A stretch of DNA of 64,000 nucleotides from Polaribacter filamentus. GTDB lineage: Bacteria > Bacteroidota > Bacteroidia > Flavobacteriales > Flavobacteriaceae. Below are positions 44,430-55,587 of the stretch, in pieces. Both the position numbers and the translations under genes were made by a program. Below the pieces are notes generated by a model that did no database searches, had not been told where the DNA came from, and saw nothing but the letters and a program-made list of their open reading frames with translations. The stretch lies in contig NZ_MQUA01000013.1 in NCBI RefSeq assembly GCF_002943715.1, positions 1,605,001 to 1,669,000 of the forward strand, read 5' to 3'. How positions within the stretch are numbered: position 1 is the stretch's first letter; every line of letters begins with the position of its first letter.

Positions 44430-45083
44430 TTACTTTATCTTTTTCAACAGTTTTTTCATCGTTTTTTCCCCTAAAGAATAAGAATCTTTATAGATAGCTT
44501 TTGGTTGTAATTTACCTTCCCCTGTAGCCAAATCTCTATTTTCGGAAACTGAAACTTCACCAACACAATTCATTTCTAATAAAACAGTATTACTTTTAAT
44601 GTCTACTATTTTAATAAAAGACATTGCACCAGATTTAGAATCATTTAACCTTCCTTTGCTATTTCCAGGAAAAGAAACATCTTTTAAATTTTTAAGATAT
44701 AAAATTTTAGACAAAATTAAATATTTTAAGTCCGTATTTTCTTTTAAAAATAAAATTTCTTCATCGGTAATATTATAACCTGAAATAAAAGGTATAATTA
44801 GTTTTCCATTATCATCCTTATAATCTTTCTTTAAAGAAATTTTATTACCTAATTTTTCTTTAAAGAAATCTACTACATAATTTAAGTTAGCATTATTATT
44901 AAAATCTGAATCACCAAAACTTGTTGGAAACAGCAAATAACTTTCATTATTATAATCTAATCTTTTATTAAAAGTTAGATAATTGTAGTTATAGTTAGCA
45001 GGATTAAAAGTAATTCCTTCCGGAAAAAGTATAGAGCAAGAACTCAGAAACAAACAAATAAATAGTATATAAATTTTTTTCAA
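44430..45083 (-). CDS. Hypothetical lipoprotein
   Basis: 217 residues with lipobox LSSC (about 16). The rest is a mixed alpha/beta soluble domain with no family that I recognise; motifs seen are FIKIVDIKSNTVLLEM and a Lys-rich C-terminus (KTMKKLLKKIK). The GAMSFIKIVDIKSNTV strand-turn region resembles envelope assembly or stress lipoproteins only loosely. It lies two bases after a beta-barrel gene, so the two may be expressed and act together at the outer membrane. Confidence 0.65.
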   Translation of the reverse strand: MKKIYILFICLFLSSCSILFPEGITFNPANYNYNYLTFNKRLDYNNESYLLFPTSFGDSDFNNNANLNYVVDFFKEKLGNKISLKKDYKDDNGKLIIPFISGYNITDEEILFLKENTDLKYLILSKILYLKNLKDVSFPGNSKGRLNDSKSGAMSFIKIVDIKSNTVLLEMNCVGEVSVSENRDLATGEGKLQPKAIYKDSYSLGEKTMKKLLKKIK

Positions 45084-45085
45084 AA

Positions 45086-45637
45086 CTAAAAATTATAACC
45101 AATTCTTACATGAAGGTCAATTATTATTCCATCTGAATCACTTACAGTGAAGTATTTTTGATTTATAAATGATAAATAACCAATACCTAAACCTAGTTCG
45201 TAATTAAAATTTGTTCCTAAATTTCTTCTTATTCCCCATTTTGGAATAATAGCAAAACTATTTTCTGCTCTTTTATTATCATAATTAGAAATTTCGAAAA
45301 TACTAGATCTAAAATTTGTTTTTAGAGTGAAAAAATTTGCTGAATTATTTTTAATATTTAATTTTTTAGAATCTCTTTTTTTAATATTATAATACCATCT
45401 TGGTTCTAAGGTAATTTCTGGTGCCATAAAAAAACCAATACCTTTAACAATTTCAGTGTATAAACCAATTTCCGTTCTTAAAGCAATTTCATCAGACAGT
45501 CTTATTTCATTATTTATCCAAACTCCTACCGTTCCTAACTGAAAAGTAACAAAAGATTTTTCTATGTTAACCTCTGAATTTTGAGAATTAGAGACACAAA
45601 AAGCAAATAAACACATTAAAACAATATACTTTTTCAT
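45086..45637 (-). CDS. Small outer membrane beta-barrel protein
   Basis: 183 residues with a Sec signal (cut near VSNSQ, about 19) and alternating-residue beta strands ending RIGYNF, the aromatic end expected of outer membrane barrels. About eight strands are predicted from the pattern. The family could not be fixed; it resembles short porin-family or OmpW-like hypothetical proteins. It is co-directional with and upstream of the lipoprotein gene at 44430-45083. Confidence 0.7.
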   Translation of the reverse strand: MKKYIVLMCLFAFCVSNSQNSEVNIEKSFVTFQLGTVGVWINNEIRLSDEIALRTEIGLYTEIVKGIGFFMAPEITLEPRWYYNIKKRDSKKLNIKNNSANFFTLKTNFRSSIFEISNYDNKRAENSFAIIPKWGIRRNLGTNFNYELGLGIGYLSFINQKYFTVSDSDGIIIDLHVRIGYNF

Positions 45638-45696
45638 TTTTTATTCAAAGATAACAAACAAATAAATAATTTTTTAAATGTTTTCATCTTTTTTAT

Positions 45697-47358
<1,662 letters not shown>

Positions 47359-47457
47359 AGTTCAATAATTGAAGTTTTAAAAAGGGAATACTATTTGAAC
47401 TATTAAGTTTATCAACAATAACAGTAGTAAAAACAACTAAAAACAATACAGTTTAGC

Positions 47458-47465
47458 TACATTTG
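47458..47465 (+). promoter_or_regulatory. -7 element for yidC (TACATTTG)
   Basis: TACATTTG matches TANNTTTG and lies about 59 bases before the expected yidC ATG (47524). The TTG box is not evident. Confidence 0.45.
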
Positions 47466-47523
47466 TCGGTTTTTCGTCAAGAATGAAAAAAAAAATAGAC
47501 AAAATGACATTTTAAATTTACAC

Positions 47524-49397
47524 ATGGAACAAAAAAATTCGATTATAATTCTTTTATAGGAATGATTCTTCTTGCAGGAATTATGCTTTGGTATTTTAAT
47601 ACAAATAAGCCAGAAATTGACCCAGAAGAAATTACTACAGAACAAATTATAGATTCTGGTAAAATTGAAACTCAGAAGACAAGTACTAAAACGCCTGTTT
47701 TAGAAAATGATTCTTTACAGCAAATCGAATATCAAAATAAATTAGGTGCTTTCGCTTTAAGTGCGATGAATGGTGCTGAAGGAACTTCTGTAATTCAAAA
47801 TAATTTAGTAAAATTAACCATTGATAATAGAGGTGGACAAATTATTGAGGCCCTAATTAAGAATTATAAAACGCATGATTCTCTTCCTTTATATATGATA
47901 AAAGACAACAACTCGTCTTTTAATATTAATTTTGGAACCACAGATAACAGGATTTTAAATACAAAAGAATTATTTTTTGAACCTGTTTTAACTAAAAATG
48001 GAGACAATTCAGTTTTGTCTATGAAACTAAAAGTTTCTGAATCTCAATTTTTAGAATATAGATATGAAATGAAACCAAAGAAATATATGGTTGATTTTTC
48101 TATCCGTTCTCAAGGATTAAGCAATGTTATTAATTCCGCGAATCCTATTAATTTAGATTGGTCTTTAAAGGGTTTTAGACATGAAAAAAGTATTCGTACA
48201 GAAAATACGATGTATACAGAATACTACTACAAGTCAGAAAATGATGTTGATTACTTCAAGGCTGACAAAGAAGACAATGTAAATGATTTAGCTTGGGTTG
48301 CTTATAAACAACATTTTTTCACGAGTAATTTATTAACGGATACTCCTTTTAACAGTGCGACCATTAGTGCTACTGACCTAGTAAAAGATGAACAAATTGA
48401 TACTGTTTTTACTAAAAAATTCGAATTAAAAACACCTTTAGTTTTAACAGCAGGCGAATTAAATTATAATATGAAATGGTTTTACGGACCAAGTGATTAT
48501 AATTTATTAAAAAAATATGAAGGAACAGATTTAGAGGAAACTGCAGATTTAGGTTGGGGAATTTTTGGTTTCTTAAACAGAACTGTATTTTATCCTGTAT
48601 TTAACTTCTTACAAGGATATTTATCAAACTTTGGATTAATTATTATTCTGATGACAATTGTTGTTCGATTAATTATGTCTCCTTTGGTCTATAAATCGTA
48701 TTTATCTAGTGCAAAGATGAAGGTAATTAGACCCGAATTAACAGCATTAAATGAGAAATTTCCCGGAAAAGAAAATGCAATGAAGCGTCAGCAAGAAACC
48801 ATGGCCATTCAGCGAAAAGCCGGAGTAAGCATGATGTCTGGTTGTATACCCGCCTTGTTACAAATGCCTGTTTTCTTTGCGTTATTTAAGTTCTTTCCTA
48901 CAAATTTAGCATTGCGACAAGAAAGCTTTTTATGGGCTCCAGATTTATCTTCTTACGATACTATTTTTACGCTACCTTTCACGATTCCTTTTTATGGAAA
49001 TCACGTAAGTTTATTTCCAATTTTGGCTTCTGTTGCAATTTTCTTTTACATGAAAATGAACCAAAGTCAGCAAGCAAATATGCAAGCGCCAACACAAGAA
49101 GGAATGCCAGATATGGGTAAAATGATGAAGTATATGATTTACCTCTCTCCTATTATGATGCTGTTTTTCTTTAACAATTATGCAAGTTCTTTAAGTTTAT
49201 ATTACTTTGTTTCTAACTTATTAACGATTGCAATTATGTTAGTAATTAAACATTATGTAATTGATGAAGATAAAATTCATGCGCAAATTGAAGAGAACAA
49301 AAAGCGTCCAGAAAAAGCGAAGAGTAAGTTCCGTCAAAGAATTGATTCAGCTATGAAACAAGCGCAAGAACAACAAGCTCAGCAGAAGAAAAAATAA
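47524..49397 (+). CDS. yidC: Membrane protein insertase YidC, with an apparent N-terminal frameshift
   Basis: Inserts inner membrane proteins alone or with SecYEG. The usual flavobacterial start MEQKKFDYNSFIGM is present at 47524 but the A-run 47531-47537 has seven A where eight are needed, so the frame breaks after five codons; the long open frame resumes from 47562 at GMILLAGIMLWYF. With one A restored the protein has about 624 residues. Seen are the large periplasmic domain (about 80-340), LSNFGLIIILMTIVVRLIMSPL, and the C-terminal five-helix core. As YidC is essential, a sequencing error or a downstream start is likely. Confidence 0.9.
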
Positions 49398-49418
49398 GCA
49401 GTTCGCACAAATGAAAAT

Positions 49419-49452
49419 AAAAAAACCGAAACTTAATTGTTTCGGTTTTTTT
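49419..49452 (+). terminator. Terminator after yidC
   Basis: Stem AAAAAACCGAAAC with its complement GTTTCGGTTTTTT and a 6-base loop, followed by T-run on the plus strand, 22 bases after the yidC stop. Confidence 0.88.
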
Positions 49453-49457
49453 TATAT

Positions 49458-49933
49458 TTAATCGGAATCCTTTTTAATCGGAATCCAAAATTCTTCTTCG
49501 GAGTCTTTTCTAAAATTACTCTATTTTATACCTATAAGGTCAAAATGCTCTCTATTATCACGTTCATAATTAGAGTTAGGTATCCAATCACTAAAAATAA
49601 ACTCAAATGTTTTTGAGAACCCACCTGCTTGACCTTTGTGAATAAAAACAGTATATAAACCACCTTTTAAAATATAGGTTTTATAATCTTTAGGAACTTC
49701 GTTTGAGTTTAAAAACTCAATTGAAGACCATTTTATAAATTTTATATCATAATTAAAATCTTTAAAGTTTAAAGATGTTTCATACACTTACATTGAAAAT
49801 AAATCTGAACTTATAGTATTTTTTTAACTTTCATAAAAGTACTCCATATAACTGGTGCAGAATTATAACGTTAAGACATCTTTAAAAACTTACCAACCAG
49901 TTTTTTTTTCTGATAGATTTTTTACTCTTGATT
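49458..49933 (-). pseudogene. Decayed GyrI-like small-molecule-binding protein
   Basis: Joined across frames the minus strand gives NLSEKK, LVGKFLKMS, YNSAPVIWSTFMKVKK, SDLFSM, VYETSLNFKDFN, then GGLYTVFIHKGQAGGFSKTFEFIFSDWIPNSNYERDNREHF (in part) and DSEEEFWIPIK, a full GyrI-like/AraC effector-binding domain of about 155 residues. Lesions: an A-run frameshift (about 49900), stop after KMS (49873-49875), frame change near 49823, TAA for Gln (49788-49790), and TAG at 49521-49523. An 88-codon frame inside is open but is not a complete domain. Confidence 0.75.
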
Positions 49934-49943
49934 ATATTATAGT

Positions 49944-51263
49944 TTAAACTTTTTTTGCTTTATATCTCCCATAAAACAAAATATATCCATAGCAAATAAT
50001 TGTTAAAACAAAAGCTGTTTTAAAACCAAAATCATCAATTAAGCTTCCAAAAACAAACGGAATAATTGCACCACCAACAATTGCCATACATAATAAACCA
50101 GAAGCTTGAGCTTTTAAATCACCAAGTCCTTCTAAACTCAGCGTAAAAATTGTTGGAAACATAATTGAGTTAAACAACCCTACGGCTAAAATAGACCACA
50201 TAGAAAGTAATCCATCTGTATTAATAGATATTAAAATCATGGCAATTGCCAAACTTGCAAATATTGCTAACACTTTTCCGGGAAAAATTATTTTTGTTAA
50301 ATAAGCACCAATAAAACGACCAATCATTGCTCCTCCCCAATAAAAAATTACAAAAATTCCTAATAAAGATTTAGGATCAGAACCAGAAAATGTTTTATTA
50401 AAGGTATTTGCAATTGTGTTTGCAATTTGCATCATAGTTTCATTTTGAGCAACTACGGTTGCTAAATTCATGTCTGAAAAATAGTTAACCAAGAAACTAC
50501 CAATTGAAACTTCTGCACCCACATATACAAAGATTCCTATAGCTCCCATTAACATTAACTTATTTTTAAGCAAGGTAAAATAACCTCCTTTTGGACTTTC
50601 TTGCATTACTTGTGGTAATTTTATAAAAGCAAAAACGATTGCCAAAACTGCAATTGAAAAGGCAATTAATAAAAACGGCGTTTGCACAGCTGAAGCTTCA
50701 TTTATATAATAATTTGTCTTTTCGATGTCACTTAGAAAAGAAATTTCTTTGGATGTTTTTACAGAATCACTTAATAAAAATAAGGCACCAATAACAGGCG
50801 CAATTGTGGTTCCTAAAGAATTAAATGCTTGTGATAAATTTAAACGACTGCTTGCGCCATCTTCACTCCCCAACAAAGCCACATAAGGATTTGCAGCAAC
50901 TTGAAGAACAGTAATTCCGCCTGCAAGCGTAAAATATCCTATTAAGAAAACAGAAAAATCTCGATAAGCAGCAGCTGGATAAAATAACAAACAACCTAAA
51001 GCCATTGTTAACAATCCTAAAACGATTCCTTTTTTGTAACCTATTTTTGATAAAATATATCCTGATGGTACAGAAAACAGAAAGAATGCCATAAAAAATG
51101 CAAACTGAACTAAAACTGTTTTTGCATAAGACATTTCGAAAACATCTTTTAATCTTGGTACTAAACTATCTACCAAAACAGTGATAAATCCCCAAAGGAA
51201 AAATAAGGTTGTTAAAAATATAAATGCACTTTTGAAAGACTTGTTAGCTGTTGTTGTTGCCAT
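49944..51263 (-). CDS. Sugar MFS transporter, FHS family (FucP/NagP-like)
   Basis: 439 residues with 12 predicted membrane helices. The opening FIFLTTLFFLWGFITVLVDSLVPRLKDVF and the GGITVLQVAANPYVALLG stretch are typical of the fucose:proton and GlcNAc (NagP) transporters. In this locus, next to glycosylasparaginase, GH92 and GH20, GlcNAc or mannose from N-glycans is the likely cargo. It is last in the three-gene minus-strand unit, two bases after the asparaginase stop. Sugar choice is inference. Confidence 0.88.
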   Translation of the reverse strand: MATTTANKSFKSAFIFLTTLFFLWGFITVLVDSLVPRLKDVFEMSYAKTVLVQFAFFMAFFLFSVPSGYILSKIGYKKGIVLGLLTMALGCLLFYPAAAYRDFSVFLIGYFTLAGGITVLQVAANPYVALLGSEDGASSRLNLSQAFNSLGTTIAPVIGALFLLSDSVKTSKEISFLSDIEKTNYYINEASAVQTPFLLIAFSIAVLAIVFAFIKLPQVMQESPKGGYFTLLKNKLMLMGAIGIFVYVGAEVSIGSFLVNYFSDMNLATVVAQNETMMQIANTIANTFNKTFSGSDPKSLLGIFVIFYWGGAMIGRFIGAYLTKIIFPGKVLAIFASLAIAMILISINTDGLLSMWSILAVGLFNSIMFPTIFTLSLEGLGDLKAQASGLLCMAIVGGAIIPFVFGSLIDDFGFKTAFVLTIICYGYILFYGRYKAKKV

Positions 51264-51265
51264 TT

Positions 51266-52267
51266 TTATGCTTTAGTAAAATAATCTGATTTGATGTTTT
51301 TGTTTTCCCCGTCTTTAAATATATTGTAACTAAACCATTCATGAATAGAATAAGCACCCGTTTCTCCTTGTTTATTTAAGGCAATATAACCTACTTGAAA
51401 ATTCTTAAAATCCTTACCTGGTTTATTCACAATTCTACTAATTGCTTCTTCGCACGCTTCTTGCGGACTTTTTCCTTGTCGCATTAATTCTACAATTAAA
51501 AAACTACCAACTGTCTTTAAAACCTCTTCTCCTAAACCAGTTGCAGATGCACCACCAATCTCATTATCAACAAACAAACCACCACCAATAATTGGCGAAT
51601 CTCCAACTCTACCAGCCATTTTATAAGCCAATCCGCTTGTGGTGCAAGCGCCAGAAATATTTCCTTTTTTATCAATAGCTAACATACCAATAGTATCGTG
51701 ATTTTCTATATTGATAATTGGTTTGTATTCTGATGTTTCTTTCCATTTTTCCCATGCTTTTCTAGAGGATTCAGTTAATAAATCTTCTTTTTCAAATCCT
51801 TTTTCATAAGCAAACTTTTCTGCTCCATCACCAATTAAAATAACATGAGGCGTTTCTTCCATAACTTTTCTTGCCAAAGAAATAACATGTGTAATATTTT
51901 TTACACCTAAAACTGCTCCATAATCGCCTTTATCATTCATAATACAAGCGTCTAATGTTACATCTCCATCTCTATCTGGCAAACCTCCTTTACCAACAGT
52001 TTGATTTTTTTCATTCGCTTCTTCAATTCTACAACCTTGCTCTACAGCATCTAAAGCAGAACCTCCATTTTGTAGAACTTTTGCAGCTGTTTCAACTGCC
52101 AAAGAAGTATTCCAAGTTGCAATAACTAATGGTTTAACTGGATTCAAATTTGAAACTAAAATTTCTTTTTTGTCTAATTTTTCATCATAACTTATAAATG
52201 ATGATGAAATGGCAACCAATCCTAAACCTGTTGCCGATGCTTTTTTTATGAAGTTTCGTCTTTTCAT
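51266..52267 (-). CDS. N4-(beta-N-acetylglucosaminyl)-L-asparaginase (glycosylasparaginase)
   Basis: 333 residues with a twin-arginine signal (MKRRNFIKKASATGLGLVAI), so export folded by Tat is likely. It is an Ntn-hydrolase that cuts itself before the catalytic Thr in HDTIGML (about residue 190); ACTTSGLAYKMAGRVGDSPIIGGG and GGASATGLGEE are substrate-pocket motifs. It frees GlcNAc from Asn after the peptide and other sugars are removed. It pairs with GH92 (five bases away) and the transporter, a complete set for ending N-glycan breakdown. Confidence 0.92.
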   Translation of the reverse strand: MKRRNFIKKASATGLGLVAISSSFISYDEKLDKKEILVSNLNPVKPLVIATWNTSLAVETAAKVLQNGGSALDAVEQGCRIEEANEKNQTVGKGGLPDRDGDVTLDACIMNDKGDYGAVLGVKNITHVISLARKVMEETPHVILIGDGAEKFAYEKGFEKEDLLTESSRKAWEKWKETSEYKPIINIENHDTIGMLAIDKKGNISGACTTSGLAYKMAGRVGDSPIIGGGLFVDNEIGGASATGLGEEVLKTVGSFLIVELMRQGKSPQEACEEAISRIVNKPGKDFKNFQVGYIALNKQGETGAYSIHEWFSYNIFKDGENKNIKSDYFTKA

Positions 52268-52272
52268 TTCTA

Positions 52273-55209
52273 TTAATTTATTTGAATTTCATCTACAAAT
52301 AACCAACTTCTACCATCATCTTTTGCTCCTAAATGCCAGGTTGGAAGTTTGCCTAATTTCTTTGCTATTACTTTTATATATCTTACTTCTCCTAACTTTG
52401 ATACATGAACTGTTTCTATTTTTACTTCATCAGTATTTTCGCTGTTTTTAAAGCTCCAATTTGTTTCTAATTCATAATTAACTCCATCTTTAGATTTGTA
52501 AATCTCAACCTCTTTTGGTAAAAATATCCAACTTTTTTGATCTTTTAAAAAAGATACTTTTACATTTTTAATAGGTTTTACTTTTCCTAAATCTACAATT
52601 GCCACTAAATCTGAATCAAAATATCCTTGCCAAGTTCCGGTTCTAAAATCTTCTGCACCCACAATTCCATCAATTAAAGCATTTTGTCCTCCAGCATTAT
52701 ATTGGTTAGCATATTCAGTTTTTAAATCGATTTTGATATTTGGATCAATTTTATAAAAATCAGTTAAAATTACTGCACTTTTCACCTCATTCTTTTGTGC
52801 ATAAACCGCAAGATTGATATGCTTATCTAATACAAAAGGTTTATCAAATTTTTTAAATCCGCCTTTATAACCTAGTCTATAATAAATAACAGCCTCGCTA
52901 TCTACATTTTTTAAAGTAATTTCTGTACTTCCTTTAAAAGCAATTTCTCCTTTGGCGATAAAAGGTGCTGCAACAATTAAATGTTCATCAATTGTTGTTG
53001 AAGGAATAAATTCATCTTTTGTTCCCCAAGTTGATGGTTTATTTGTCATTTCGAAAACGAGACTTCCACCATTTATAATATCAGAATGATTGATGTAAGA
53101 AAACTCGTAATTATTACCATTTAATTTTATAGATTTTATATATTTATTTTCTGATGAATTATTTTTTGCTTCAATAGTAAATGCTTTTCCATTTTCTAAA
53201 CTAATAGTTGCTTTTTCAAAAAGCGGACTTCCAATAATATATTGATTTGAACCGGGCGTAACAGGATAAAATCCTAAAGAAGAAAAAATATACCAAGCAC
53301 TCATTTGTCCACAATCTTCGTTTCCGGAAATTCCATCTGGAGTATTTGTGTACAATCCTCTTAAAATCTGACGAACTTTTTCTTGAGTTTTAAAAGGTTT
53401 ATTTATAAAATTATACAAATATGCCATGTGATGACTTGGTTCATTACCATGCGCATATTGCCCAATTAAACCTGTAATATCAACTTGATGACTACCAGAA
53501 GTTTTATCTTCTGCCGTAAATAATTTATCCAATTGATTTTCTAATTGTTGCTTTCCTCCTAGTAATTTTATAAATCCAGAAATATCTTGCGGAACATAAA
53601 AACTGTATTGCCAAGAATTAGCTTCTGTATAATTGAAATTTACTTCATAAGGATCAAAAGGAGAAAACCAAGTATTTCTAAAACGTCCTCGCATAAATTG
53701 AGTTGATGGATCAAAAACATTCTTATAATATTGCGCTCTTTCTGAATAGGTTTTATAGTCATTTTCTTTTCCTAAAGATTTTGCCATTTGTGCAATTGAC
53801 CAATCATCATAAGCATATTCTAAAGTTTTAGAAACAGATTCACTTTCCTTTTCAACAGAAATAAATCCAAAGTTTTTATAGGAATCTAAACCTAATTTAT
53901 CTCTAGTTGCAGAATATTTCATCGCTATAAAAGCTTTCTCAACATCATAATTTCTGATCCCTTTTAAATAAGCATCTGCAATTACCGGTACTGCATGGTA
54001 ACCAATCATACAACCTGTATAATTTGCCGCTAAATCCCAAATTGGTAGTTTGCCACCTTCATCATATTTAGCTAAAAAAGTATGGATGAAATCATTCGTT
54101 TTTTCTTGTTCAATAATTGTGTATAAAGGATGTGCAGCTCTGTAAGTGTCCCATAATGAGAATACTGTATAATAATCAAAACCAACAGATTTGTGAATCT
54201 CGTTATCCATTCCTCTATATCTTCCATCTACATCTTGATACAAATTTGGGGCAATGGAAACGTGATACATAGAAGTATAAAAATTTATTTTATTATCTTT
54301 ATTTTTATCTTCAACCACAATTTTTTCTAATTGTTTTTCCCAAAAGTCCTGAGCAGTTTTTTTTACTTCTTCAAAAGTTTGATTCCCTATTTCTCCTTTT
54401 AAATTCTTTTTTGCGCCTTCAATATCAACAGCAGAAATCCCTATTTTAATAATTATTGCTTCGTTATTAGGGTTGATAAACTTCAATGCTATTTTTTGTG
54501 CGCCTCGCATTCCTTCTTTTTCTGGTGATTGTAAAACATCAGAAAATGGATGCGATGTTGTTATACTAAAAAATAAACGTTGGTCTTTTGCCCAAGCTTC
54601 AGAAAAACGAAATCCAGATAGTTCTGTATCAGAAATTCTATTAATTTTTGCATCTAAAACTTTATCCCGATGCAACAAGTCTAAAATTACAAATTGATTC
54701 TCTGATGAAGGAAAACTATATTTATGGACTCCACTTCTTTTAGAAACGGTTAACTCCACATCAATATTTGTATCCTCTAAATGCACTTTATAAAAACCAG
54801 GTTCTGCTACTTCTTTGTTATGAGAAAACTTTGATTTATAACCTTCTTTTCCATCAGCTCCATTATTAAAAACTTGCTTATTTGTTGGCATTAATAAAAT
54901 ATCTCCATAATCAGAAACTCCTGTTCCGCTTAAATGTGTGTGTGAAAATCCATAAATTTCATCATCAGAATAATGATAACCAGAACAGCCGTCCCAACCA
55001 TCTAAACGAGTATCTGGTGAGAGTTGCATCATTCCAAAAGGCATTGTTGCTCCAGGATATGTATGACCATGTCCACCAGTTCCAATAAACGGATTTACAT
55101 AAGAAATTAGACTTTCATCACTTTTTGTAGTAATAATTTCAGAATTTACATCACAAGAAATCATTGCGAATGCGACAATAAAAAAAGAGAATAATTGGAG
55201 TTTCATCAA
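52273..55209 (-). CDS. GH92 alpha-mannosidase lipoprotein
   Basis: 978 residues, lipobox MISC (about 19). GH92 motifs: GTGGHGHTYPGATMPFGMMQLSPD, SGYHYSDDEIYGFSHTHLSGTG (in part), GNEPSHHMAYLY and GNEDCGQMSAWYIFSSLGFYPV. These are calcium-dependent exo-alpha-mannosidases acting mainly on alpha-1,2-linked mannose in N-glycans. Residues about 740-830 form a chitobiase-type beta domain and the end (about 850-978) a discoidin-like module, the same order as in the GH20 protein. First gene of the unit, with a -7 promoter element in the 36-base divergent gap. Confidence 0.94.
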   Translation of the reverse strand: MMKLQLFSFFIVAFAMISCDVNSEIITTKSDESLISYVNPFIGTGGHGHTYPGATMPFGMMQLSPDTRLDGWDGCSGYHYSDDEIYGFSHTHLSGTGVSDYGDILLMPTNKQVFNNGADGKEGYKSKFSHNKEVAEPGFYKVHLEDTNIDVELTVSKRSGVHKYSFPSSENQFVILDLLHRDKVLDAKINRISDTELSGFRFSEAWAKDQRLFFSITTSHPFSDVLQSPEKEGMRGAQKIALKFINPNNEAIIIKIGISAVDIEGAKKNLKGEIGNQTFEEVKKTAQDFWEKQLEKIVVEDKNKDNKINFYTSMYHVSIAPNLYQDVDGRYRGMDNEIHKSVGFDYYTVFSLWDTYRAAHPLYTIIEQEKTNDFIHTFLAKYDEGGKLPIWDLAANYTGCMIGYHAVPVIADAYLKGIRNYDVEKAFIAMKYSATRDKLGLDSYKNFGFISVEKESESVSKTLEYAYDDWSIAQMAKSLGKENDYKTYSERAQYYKNVFDPSTQFMRGRFRNTWFSPFDPYEVNFNYTEANSWQYSFYVPQDISGFIKLLGGKQQLENQLDKLFTAEDKTSGSHQVDITGLIGQYAHGNEPSHHMAYLYNFINKPFKTQEKVRQILRGLYTNTPDGISGNEDCGQMSAWYIFSSLGFYPVTPGSNQYIIGSPLFEKATISLENGKAFTIEAKNNSSENKYIKSIKLNGNNYEFSYINHSDIINGGSLVFEMTNKPSTWGTKDEFIPSTTIDEHLIVAAPFIAKGEIAFKGSTEITLKNVDSEAVIYYRLGYKGGFKKFDKPFVLDKHINLAVYAQKNEVKSAVILTDFYKIDPNIKIDLKTEYANQYNAGGQNALIDGIVGAEDFRTGTWQGYFDSDLVAIVDLGKVKPIKNVKVSFLKDQKSWIFLPKEVEIYKSKDGVNYELETNWSFKNSENTDEVKIETVHVSKLGEVRYIKVIAKKLGKLPTWHLGAKDDGRSWLFVDEIQIN

Positions 55210-55230
55210 AATAGAATCTTAAATTCGTCT

Positions 55231-55238
55231 CAAATATA
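55231..55238 (-). promoter_or_regulatory. -7 element for the GH92 operon (TATATTTG)
   Basis: The minus strand reads TATATTTG, exact match to TANNTTTG, in the 36-base gap between GH92 and the GH20 start. Start of transcription would be near 55225. Confidence 0.5.
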
Positions 55239-55245
55239 ACAGAAA

Positions 55246-55500
55246 ATGAAATTTCAGCATTATTTATTCATTATTTTTATTATTATTTTCTTCGGATGTA
55301 ACAATAAACCTGCAAAACCAATTGAGCCAAACATTATTCCGAAACCTCTTTTTCAAAAAATTGAAAAAGGAGTTTTTATTTTGGATGAAAATACCTCTAT
55401 AGATTCTTATGGTGATTTTCAAAATGTAGCTAATTTCTTGAAATCATATTTTTCAGAAACATATAATTTTAAATTACCTTCAAATAAAAGTAATCATTAG
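55246..55500 (+). pseudogene. N-terminal fragment of GH20 beta-N-acetylhexosaminidase, cut by an IS element
   Basis: 84 codons: lipoprotein signal (lipobox FFGC, about 18) and the start of the GH20b domain (IEPNIIPKPLFQKIEKGVFILDENTSI). It then runs into the IS left end and stops at the TAG made by the terminal repeat (55498-55500). With the IS and one target copy removed, KLPSNKSN joins NQILFINDSS in frame with the 56876 fragment. The enzyme should cleave terminal GlcNAc from N-glycan antennae; now it is split, with the export signal here and the catalytic domain in the other half. Confidence 0.88.
55486..55494 (+). repeat. 9-bp target site duplication, left copy (AAAAGTAAT)
   Basis: AAAAGTAAT here is repeated at 56879-56887 on the other side of the IS. 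It proves a recent, complete transposition and sets the exact insertion site inside the GH20 gene. Confidence 0.92.
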
Positions 55501-55519
55501 TGTCCGATAAATAATTTTA

Positions 55520-55553
55520 AAAGCAGGATTTCCATAGTTGGATTTCCTGCTTT
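55520..55553. terminator. Hairpin just inside the IS left end
   Basis: AAAGCAGG pairs with CCTGCTTT; inside lies a second imperfect stem (TTTCC with GGATTT). It is followed by a T-rich stretch and precedes the transposase start by 35 bases. It could block transcription entering from the GH20 promoter, or hide the transposase start site. Confidence 0.65.
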
Positions 55554-55587
55554 ATTTATATCTTGATTTTTACCACAAAATTGAGAT

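Noticed and set aside
47524..47564. Programmed frameshifting in yidC
   Set aside because: An A7 run alone, without a stimulatory structure, and the lesion at the very N-terminus make a sequencing error or re-initiation simpler.
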